Assembly (NCBI GenBank): GCA_900754445.1
Contig: CAAECW010000032.1
Coordinates: 1 to 5,266 of the forward strand
Reading direction: 5' to 3'
DNA: 5,266 nt
DNA from: an uncultured Collinsella sp.
GTDB taxonomy: Bacteria > Actinomycetota > Coriobacteriia > Coriobacteriales > Coriobacteriaceae
The notes under the pieces: generated by a model
Database searches by the model: none
The model's input: only the letters and a program-made list of their open reading frames with translations
What the model was told of the DNA's origin: nothing
Position numbers and translations under genes: made by a program
In this document: positions 1-4,451 of the stretch, in pieces
Layout: the number at the start of each line of letters is the position of its first letter
How positions within the stretch are numbered: the stretch's first letter is position 1

Positions 1-22
1 GCGCGGTCTCAAGAAGGAGTAA
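1..22 (+). CDS. Possible C-terminal tail of an upstream gene (partial)
   Basis: Reading from base 2 gives a short open stretch, RGLKKE, ending at a TAA at 20-22. It could be the last codons of a gene entering from the left. Nothing identifies its product, and another frame is also open across this region, so this is only a possibility. If it is correct, 23-154 is a short intergenic region holding the promoter of the response-regulator gene. Confidence 0.2.
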
Positions 23-93
23 CATCGGGACTTGCAGCGACGGACCTCAGGACACTCTTACACCACGTCTGCGCGCGCGACCCATCGGCAAGG

Positions 94-109
94 TGTTACC
101 CTTGTAACA
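94..109. promoter_or_regulatory. Candidate operator: perfect inverted repeat TGTTAC-CCTT-GTAACA
   Basis: Two perfect 6-base arms are separated by 4 bases. The right arm overlaps the candidate -35 box at 102-107, a typical place for a dimeric repressor or activator site. The repeat itself is seen directly; a regulatory role is inferred from its position. No regulator for it is encoded in the window, and a 6-bp palindrome could occur by chance. Confidence 0.4.
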
Positions 110-130
110 TTTGGAACCCACCGCTACTAT
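102..130 (+). promoter_or_regulatory. Candidate sigma-70-type promoter for the response regulator/HPt operon
   Basis: TTGTAA (102-107, four of six matches to TTGACA) and TACTAT (125-130, four of six matches to TATAAT) are separated by exactly 17 bases. Transcription would begin near 137, about 18 bases before the ATG at 155. This supports the ATG at 155 over the upstream TTG at 32, which would lie outside this transcript. Confidence 0.45.
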
Positions 131-142
131 GCGAAGCTATCG

Positions 143-149
143 AAAGGGC
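143..149 (+). promoter_or_regulatory. Ribosome binding site supporting the ATG at 155
   Basis: AAAGGG at 143-148 lies six bases before the ATG at 155. The in-frame TTG at 32 also has an AAGAAGGAG upstream (11-19), but its spacing of about 12 bases is long, and the 41 extra residues it would add do not resemble any domain. Confidence 0.45.
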
Positions 150-154
150 CCCAT

Positions 155-2035
155 ATGCTCAATAATCACGAGGCCAATCTAACCGACGAGGAGGCTGCCG
201 CTGAGGTCGCCCGCGTCGCGAAGACCTACCCCGTGGTACGTTTGCTGTCGGCCGATCAGATTAAGAGCGAGCCTAACTGCTTGCTCGCCGGCGATCGCTG
301 CCCTTGTCTGCGTCAGTCGAGTCTTGAGGCCTTGGCAGACTCCGATGAGGTGTCGGAGCAACTGCTCAACGATGGTGTTGAGTACCGCGCCCGTCTGCGC
401 CCTCTAAAGGTCGAGGGCGAGCCTCATGTCTTGCTGATGGTGCGTCCGATTGATGGGCAAGAGGCCACAGAAGAGGACCTTGTCTACACCGACGTGCTGA
501 CGAGTGTGCGCAATCGTCGATATTACGAGGAAAAGCTCCGTAGCGCCCGCATGAATGCCGGCGTTGCGATGATCGACCTTGATGATTTTAGGGTCTTCAA
601 CGATACGTGTGGCCGTCATGCCGGTGACCTTGCGCTCGGTGCTGTGGCGACAGCCATACGCAGCGGAATTCGTTCGACTGACGAGCTTGTGCGCTATGGC
701 TGCGACAAGTTTGTGGTCGTCATGCCCAATATTCCCTCCGATGACTTCGCCCGTCGCCTGCATCAGGTATCCGAAGCCGTTCATTCCACGATTATTCCGG
801 GCCATGAGTACGTGAGCTTGACGGCATGTGTTGGTGGCGTTCGCATTCATGGCGAGACGGTCGATGAGGGCGTTGGCCGCGCTGTCCAGTTATTGAGCCG
901 CGCTAAGGCAAAAGCCGGTACGGTCGTGACCGATGCCGATTCCATCGAGGCCTTCCAAAGCGAAAAGCCTTTGGTGCTTATTGTCGATGACTCCGGGATG
1001 AACCGAGCCATTCTCAACGAGATGCTCAAGGACGAGTATTGCATCCTCGAGGCCGATAACGGTCGCGCGGCGCTCGACATGGTCGACCGCTATGGCGATG
1101 AGTTGTCGCTCGTGCTGCTGGATATTGTCATGCCGGGCATAAGCGGCTTTGAGGTGCTGGCCGATCTGTCGCGCCGATCGGGTACCGACAATCTACCTGT
1201 CATCATGATTTCGAGCGAAGATTCCGATGATATGGTTCTGCGCGCGTACGAGCTGGGCGCCTCGGACTATATCAACCGCCCGTTTGACTCCCGTGTCGTG
1301 CGCCGCCGTGTAAGCAACACCATCCGCCTATACGCCAAGCAGCGCCGCCTGACGAGCCTGCTGTCCCAGCAGTACAACGAGCGCGTCAAGAACAGTCGCA
1401 TGCTCATCGACATCATGGCCGGCGTCATGGAGCTTCGCAATGGCGAGAGCGGCAGGCACGTTACGAACATCGAGAAGCTGACCGAGCTGCTGCTTGGCTG
1501 TCTGGTCCAGCGTAGCGGCACGATCTCCCTCGACAATGAGGAACGCTCCACGATCGCCCTGGCTTCGGCGCTACACGATATCGGCAAGATGTCGATTGAC
1601 GATGCGATTCTCAACAAGCCCGGACGCCTTACGCCCGAGGAGTTCGAGATTATGAAGACGCATACCACGATCGGCGCCGACATGGTGCGTGAGCTGGGTA
1701 GCCATCACGCCGGCAATGCGCTTATGGAATATGCGTACCAGATTGCGCGTTGGCACCACGAGCGCTGGGACGGCAAGGGTTATCCCGATGGCCTTAAGGG
1801 CGACGATATCCCCATCGCCGCGCAGGTGGTCTCGGTGGCTGACGTTTACGATGCACTGACGAGCGTGCGCGTGTACAAGGACGCTATCCCGCACGAGGAG
1901 GCGATCCAGATGATCCTGGACGGTAAGTGCGGCACCTTTAACCCGCTGCTGCTCGATTGTCTGCTCGAGGTGCAAGACCAAATTGCCGAGACGTTGGCAC
2001 GCCCCGCTGACGTCGTTGCGTTTCCTACGATTTAG
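155..2035 (+). CDS. Response regulator phosphodiesterase: PAS-like, degenerate GGDEF, receiver, HD-GYP
   Basis: A 626-residue cytoplasmic protein with no membrane segment. Residues about 20-105 look like a PAS-like sensor with a Cys cluster (C42, C49, C51). Residues about 107-262 are a GGDEF domain beginning DVLTSVRNRR; D141, N149 and D158 are kept, but the signature reads G182-C-D-K-F186, so cyclase activity is unlikely. RSTD at 173-176 is the RxxD inhibitory site at the standard five-residue distance. Residues about 272-390 are a receiver with acidic D278/D279, phospho-acceptor D323, S353, and Arg375 where Lys is usual. Residues about 415-615 are an HD-GYP domain: H434, H474-D475-I-G-K478, H503, H534-H535, GYP 542-544 and D563/D566 are all present, so c-di-GMP hydrolysis is expected. 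The usual HD-GYP response regulator has the receiver first; here a GGDEF module precedes it. The downstream HPt gene probably exchanges phosphate with D323. The ATG at 155 is preferred over TTG 32 because of the promoter and RBS positions. Domain calls are firm; the PAS-like call is weaker. Confidence 0.92.
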   Translation: MLNNHEANLTDEEAAAEVARVAKTYPVVRLLSADQIKSEPNCLLAGDRCPCLRQSSLEALADSDEVSEQLLNDGVEYRARLRPLKVEGEPHVLLMVRPIDGQEATEEDLVYTDVLTSVRNRRYYEEKLRSARMNAGVAMIDLDDFRVFNDTCGRHAGDLALGAVATAIRSGIRSTDELVRYGCDKFVVVMPNIPSDDFARRLHQVSEAVHSTIIPGHEYVSLTACVGGVRIHGETVDEGVGRAVQLLSRAKAKAGTVVTDADSIEAFQSEKPLVLIVDDSGMNRAILNEMLKDEYCILEADNGRAALDMVDRYGDELSLVLLDIVMPGISGFEVLADLSRRSGTDNLPVIMISSEDSDDMVLRAYELGASDYINRPFDSRVVRRRVSNTIRLYAKQRRLTSLLSQQYNERVKNSRMLIDIMAGVMELRNGESGRHVTNIEKLTELLLGCLVQRSGTISLDNEERSTIALASALHDIGKMSIDDAILNKPGRLTPEEFEIMKTHTTIGADMVRELGSHHAGNALMEYAYQIARWHHERWDGKGYPDGLKGDDIPIAAQVVSVADVYDALTSVRVYKDAIPHEEAIQMILDGKCGTFNPLLLDCLLEVQDQIAETLARPADVVAFPTI

Positions 2036-2059
2036 TTTGACCAAAGGAGTTTTTAATCC

Positions 2060-2416
2060 ATGATTTCCATGCGTGAGGCGTATGAGAAGATCGGCGCTAA
2101 TTATGATGACGCGTGTGCTCGGCTGATGGGCGGGGAAATGCTTGCCCGCTTTGCCCTCAAGTTTTTAGATGACGAGAGCATGGACAGGTTGGAGGCTGCC
2201 ATGGCGGCAGGAGACGCCGAAGGTGCGTTTATGGCAGCGCACACGCTCAAGGGCGTGAGCCAGAACCTGGGATTTGATAATCTGTACGAGCCGGCGGTCG
2301 TGGTGACCGAGGCGTTGCGCGGCGCCGATGCCGTTGACGGCGCTCGCGAGGGAATGCATGCGTTGCAGCAGCAATATGCGGCTACGATGTCGGCCCTGCG
2401 CGAGGCGGCCGAATAA
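2060..2416 (+). CDS. HPt phosphotransfer protein
   Basis: A 118-residue stand-alone histidine phosphotransfer protein, a small helical bundle. The HPt core is seen as AAHTLKGVSQNLGF at about 59-72: H61 is the phospho-accepting histidine, with K64 and G65 in their usual places. The acidic, alanine-rich helices around it fit the family. HPt proteins carry phosphate between receiver domains in multistep relays. The gene starts 24 bases after the response-regulator stop, with AAAGGAG at 2043-2049 ten bases before the ATG, so it is very likely co-transcribed and its partner is probably the upstream receiver. A second ATG at 2069 is too far from the SD. No hybrid kinase is present in the window to complete the relay; it must be encoded elsewhere. 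Alternatively the protein could draw phosphate away from the receiver. Confidence 0.9.
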   Translation: MISMREAYEKIGANYDDACARLMGGEMLARFALKFLDDESMDRLEAAMAAGDAEGAFMAAHTLKGVSQNLGFDNLYEPAVVVTEALRGADAVDGAREGMHALQQQYAATMSALREAAE

Positions 2417-2438
2417 GAGCTTGCGGGCCTTGATGACT

Positions 2439-2506
2439 ATGAGAGTGGATAATCTCCCGTTTTAGGCCCGGTGGCGGCCTCAAAGTGGGAGATTATCCAC
2501 TCTCGT
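2439..2506. repeat. Long palindromic hairpin element after the HPt gene
   Basis: The arms GAGAGTGGATAATCTCCC (2441-2458) and GGGAGATTATCCACTCTC (2487-2504) are perfect 18-base reverse complements. Pairing continues inward as RNA through two G-U pairs, TTT/AAA (2461-2463 with 2482-2484), then AGGCC/GGCCT (2464-2468 with 2476-2480) after one bulged C, leaving a loop of about seven bases. The outer ends can add a U-G and an A-T pair. The stem is thus about 28 pairs or more. No T-run follows, so it is not a textbook intrinsic terminator, although it may stop polymerase or protect the 3' end of the upstream mRNA. The length and perfection resemble a REP- or MITE-like dispersed element. The structure is certain; the class is inferred. 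Confidence 0.7.
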
Positions 2507-2592
2507 TCGATATGTGTCCAAAAATCCACGCTCACCCCTCAGGGTTAGTAAATGGCCTATGCGCACTGGCGGGGCTTTCCGCATGCAATCAA

Positions 2593-2626
2593 TATCGTTG
2601 TTCGATAAACTGTTCGAATAACGATA
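2593..2626. promoter_or_regulatory. Tandem operator boxes upstream of the DUF2975/XRE operon
   Basis: Box 1 at 2593-2607 is a perfect palindrome, TATCG-TTGTT-CGATA. Box 2 at 2612-2626 is GTTCG-AATAA-CGATA, with 8 of 10 arm bases matching. Their centres (2600 and 2619) are 19 bases apart. The whole 34-base span is also one larger imperfect palindrome: TATCGTT and TTCGA on the left pair with TCGAA and AACGATA on the right. It lies 21-54 bases before the ATG at 2647. Similar boxes with the same spacing precede the ABC operon, so the likely ligand is the XRE protein encoded at 3216-3545. No convincing -35/-10 pair was identified here. Confidence 0.6.
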
Positions 2627-2634
2627 GAGTCGAT

Positions 2635-2639
2635 GAGGG
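2635..2639 (+). promoter_or_regulatory. Ribosome binding site fixing the DUF2975 start at 2647
   Basis: GAGGG lies seven bases before the ATG at 2647. It supports this start over the in-frame GTG at 2485, which would begin inside the long hairpin and add 54 residues that show no domain and read through the operator boxes. Confidence 0.6.
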
Positions 2640-2646
2640 CGAGTGT

Positions 2647-3207
2647 ATGTCTAACAGCGTTCAGCGTATGGCCAAAGCGGGCGAAAATATCAGGAAGCTT
2701 GGCTTTTGCATGGCAGCCGTCTTTGCAGGGATGCTCGTCGCTTTTGCCGCGTTGGTTGTTTACGTGATCTGGTATGCGGTTGCAAACGTTGCCTCTGTCG
2801 ATTCTTTCGGCGTCGTGACGCTTCTCGATGGCGGGTGCATCGTTATCCCAAGCGGACTGTGCCTGGCACTCGTCGTGGGTATTTCGCTTGTCGTTCTGTG
2901 TGGGATCAGCCGTAACATCTCGCGAGGCGTCTCGCCCTTTACCAAGACGCATGTGCGGCTTATCCGTGTTCTTGCGCTTGCCTTTGCTGTTAACGCCGCG
3001 GTTTCGCTTATTGGTGCCTACGGATCGGTCAATCTTACCATTGGTGGGCTGGAGCTTTACGTCGTGCCTCATTCCTTCGTTATTGAGATTTGCCAAGGCG
3101 TTGCCTTTGATGCGGGGTCGCTTATCGGCGCGGCTGTCTGTCTGTGTATCTCGGTGATCTGGAGTTATGCCTCGCTGCTCCAAGAGCAGTCTGACGAGCT
3201 TGTGTAG
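2647..3207 (+). CDS. DUF2975-type four-helix membrane protein
   Basis: A 186-residue inner-membrane protein. Hydrophobic segments at about 18-44, 64-87, 105-125 and 157-178 suggest four transmembrane helices. After helix 2, ISRNISRGVSPFTKTHVRLIR (about 87-107) matches the 'I..i..G.pFt...v..lr' pattern I associate with DUF2975, whose biochemical role is unknown. Family members are commonly encoded next to a small XRE regulator (as in Bacillus subtilis yoaS-yozG), and that is the arrangement here: the regulator ATG lies eight bases past this stop, with its SD overlapping the stop region. The protein probably senses something in or at the membrane and passes it to the regulator, but this is inferred from linkage only. 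Expression is probably governed by the paired boxes at 2593-2626. The family call is good; the function is unknown. Confidence 0.83.
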   Translation: MSNSVQRMAKAGENIRKLGFCMAAVFAGMLVAFAALVVYVIWYAVANVASVDSFGVVTLLDGGCIVIPSGLCLALVVGISLVVLCGISRNISRGVSPFTKTHVRLIRVLALAFAVNAAVSLIGAYGSVNLTIGGLELYVVPHSFVIEICQGVAFDAGSLIGAAVCLCISVIWSYASLLQEQSDELV

Positions 3208-3215
3208 GAGGAAGC

Positions 3216-3545
3216 ATGAGCTATCTCATCATCGAGCTTGAGACGCAGCTACTTAAGACCGGAAAGACCAGTGCTGATCTGATTCGTGCCACGGGGCATA
3301 CTCCGGCTAATATTTCTAAGCTAAGAAACGGAAAAATTAAAGCTATTCGCCTTAAGACGCTTCTCGATATTTGCGATGAACTTGACTGTCAACCGGGAGA
3401 TATTATTCGGCGGGTGAGTGAGAAAGAGCTTGAGGAGCTTATTGTTGAGCGTGCAAAAAATGTCGTGAGGCAGATGCGGAATGGTGGAGGCAATGAGGCG
3501 TCGCTTCCGACATCAGTCTTTGCTGTAGATTTGAGCGACGAGTAG
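3216..3545 (+). CDS. Small XRE/Cro-type transcriptional regulator (YozG-like)
   Basis: A 109-residue DNA-binding protein. Residues about 7-66 form a Cro/C1-type helix-turn-helix: TSADLIRATGHTPANISKLRNGK (18-40) covers the two HTH helices, and RLKTLLDICDELDCQPGDII (45-64) is the closing segment typical of this subfamily. Close relatives are usually about 60-80 residues, so the tail is an extension: a charged helix at about 68-88 (EKELEELIVERAKNVVRQM), then a flexible Gly/Asn/Ser-rich end with acidic residues. The helix may mediate dimer formation or contact with the membrane partner. AGGAGG at 3206-3211, four bases before the ATG, begins within the stop codon of the DUF2975 gene, so the two are translationally linked. 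It is the obvious candidate to bind the 19-bp-spaced boxes before its own operon and before the ABC operon. It uses more A/T-rich codons than the signalling operon. Confidence 0.92.
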   Translation: MSYLIIELETQLLKTGKTSADLIRATGHTPANISKLRNGKIKAIRLKTLLDICDELDCQPGDIIRRVSEKELEELIVERAKNVVRQMRNGGGNEASLPTSVFAVDLSDE

Positions 3546-3586
3546 CATAAAGCGAACAACTATAACGAAATATCAGCGTAAAGGGG

Positions 3587-3614
3587 CCCGTGTCTAACAC
3601 GGGTTCTTTCTTTT
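3587..3614 (+). terminator. Intrinsic terminator of the DUF2975/XRE operon
   Basis: CCCGTGT (3587-3593) and ACACGGG (3597-3603) form a perfect 7-bp GC-rich stem with a CTA loop, followed by the T-rich run TTCTTTCTTTT (3604-3614). It lies 41 bases after the XRE stop codon and just before the ABC promoter, so it separates the two operons. Confidence 0.9.
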
Positions 3615-3622
3615 AGATTACC

Positions 3623-3651
3623 TTGACAAATATGAGTTATCGAAAAACAAT
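3623..3651 (+). promoter_or_regulatory. Sigma-70-type promoter of the ABC exporter operon
   Basis: A perfect -35 TTGACA (3623-3628) is followed after 17 bases by AACAAT (3646-3651), which matches TATAAT at four of six positions. It lies directly after the terminator, so the exporter has its own promoter. The first operator-like box (3638-3652) covers the -10, and the second lies around the expected transcription start, which points to repression. Confidence 0.65.
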
Positions 3652-3671
3652 AACAACTATGAAAAACGATA
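3638..3671. promoter_or_regulatory. Tandem operator-like boxes on the ABC promoter
   Basis: Box 1 at 3638-3652 is TATCG-AAAAA-CAATA, one mismatch from the palindrome TATCG-N5-CGATA. Box 2 at 3657-3671 is CTATG-AAAAA-CGATA, with a good right half and a poor left half. The centres (3645 and 3664) are 19 bases apart, the same spacing as in the boxes before the DUF2975 gene. A third CGATA half-site at 3686-3690, again 19 bases on, runs into the ATG at 3690. Binding by the XRE regulator is inferred. Confidence 0.55.
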
Positions 3672-3689
3672 AAGGAAAGAAGGAACGAT

Positions 3690-4451
3690 ATGAGCGGTTT
3701 TGCTATCAAGCAGAACGGGAGGCCGATGAACGCATCAGCGATAAAGTTATCAAAGGTGTCAAAGCGCTACGGGAAACGGCGCGTTTTGCATGACGTTTCC
3801 TTCGAGGTGCATCAGTCTGAGCTCCTTGCCCTTGTTGGTGCAAACGGTGCGGGCAAAAGCACGCTTATTAAAATCGTCTTGGGCCTCTGCGAGCCGTCGT
3901 CGGGGAGCGTGGAGCTCTTTGGGGGCAAGTCGAAAAAAGAGCTGAGCCTGATGCGGACGCGTGTCGGCTATGTGCCAGATTCCAGCGGAGCATACCAGTC
4001 CCTCAGTGCGGTTGAGAATCTTCGGATCCGATGTGCGGAATGGGGGCTTGATGCGAATCGTGAGATTCCTCGCGTTTTGAGCCTAGTCGGGCTGGACGTC
4101 GAAGAGAAAAAGAGCGTGAGCAGTTTTTCTCTGGGAATGAAACGGCGGCTGGATATAGCTACGGCTTTGTTGGGTGACACTGACCTGCTTATTTTTGATG
4201 AGCCAGCAAACGGTTTGGACCCGCTGGGCATCGAGAGTATATGGGCCCTTATCGGTCGATTGAATCGAGAACAGGGTAAGACCATGCTCATCTCTAGCCA
4301 TGATTTGGATGAGTTGGCATCAGTTGCAACAAGTTGCGTGTTTATTCATGACAGCGAACTGCTGAAAAAGGAATCGATGGACGTCATAAGGGATGAGGCG
4401 TCGTCCCTAAAAGAGTATTACAGGCGCTTGATGAAGGCGGTCTCGCTATGA
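3690..4451 (+). CDS. ABC transporter ATP-binding protein (BcrA/CcmA type)
   Basis: A 253-residue cytoplasmic ATPase that powers the permease encoded next to it. The Walker A motif is GANGAGKST at 50-58. The signature is FSLGM at 146-150 instead of LSGGQ, usual for BcrA/lantibiotic-immunity-type exporters. Walker B is LLIFDEP at 166-172 with catalytic E171, the D-loop is GLDP at 175-178, and the switch histidine is H204. The Q-loop region reads VGYVPDSSGAY (92-102), with Asp where many ABC ATPases have Gln. All parts needed for ATP hydrolysis are present. The length is typical or slightly short, as these proteins often carry a longer C-terminal tail. The start at 3690 has AAGGAA four bases upstream; an ATG at 3726 also fits the family's N-terminus, but its GGGAGG is only three bases away. 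The stop overlaps the permease start (ATGA). The substrate cannot be read from sequence: peptide antibiotic, lantibiotic or another amphiphile are the usual options. Confidence 0.95.
   Translation: MSGFAIKQNGRPMNASAIKLSKVSKRYGKRRVLHDVSFEVHQSELLALVGANGAGKSTLIKIVLGLCEPSSGSVELFGGKSKKELSLMRTRVGYVPDSSGAYQSLSAVENLRIRCAEWGLDANREIPRVLSLVGLDVEEKKSVSSFSLGMKRRLDIATALLGDTDLLIFDEPANGLDPLGIESIWALIGRLNREQGKTMLISSHDLDELASVATSCVFIHDSELLKKESMDVIRDEASSLKEYYRRLMKAVSL

Noticed and set aside
32..154. TTG start at 32 giving a 667-residue response regulator
   Set aside because: The 41 extra residues show no domain character, the SD spacing is long, and the best promoter and an RBS both point to the ATG at 155.
404..850. 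148-codon reverse-strand frame inside the GGDEF region (similar cases at 1267-1683 and 1571-2044)
   Set aside because: These lie opposite well-supported domains of the response regulator, show no recognisable protein features, and are expected by chance in GC-rich coding DNA.
2444..2501. Pair of DnaA-box-like 9-mers suggesting a replication origin
   Set aside because: Both copies are parts of the same palindrome, differ from the consensus in the last base, and no AT-rich unwinding region or dnaA/dnaN genes are nearby.
2552..2608. 18-codon open frame before the DUF2975 gene, with AGGG seven bases upstream
   Set aside because: It ends inside the first operator box, has no regulatory codon run or recognisable peptide, and no promoter is visible upstream of it.
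2485..2646. GTG start at 2485 giving a 240-residue DUF2975 protein
   Set aside because: It begins inside the long hairpin and would translate through the operator boxes. The ATG at 2647 has a good SD and begins at the expected distance before the first membrane helix.
2557..3183. 208-codon reverse-strand open frame opposite the DUF2975 gene
   Set aside because: It is a hydrophilic shadow of a clear membrane-protein gene, has no SD, and would be antisense across the operator boxes.
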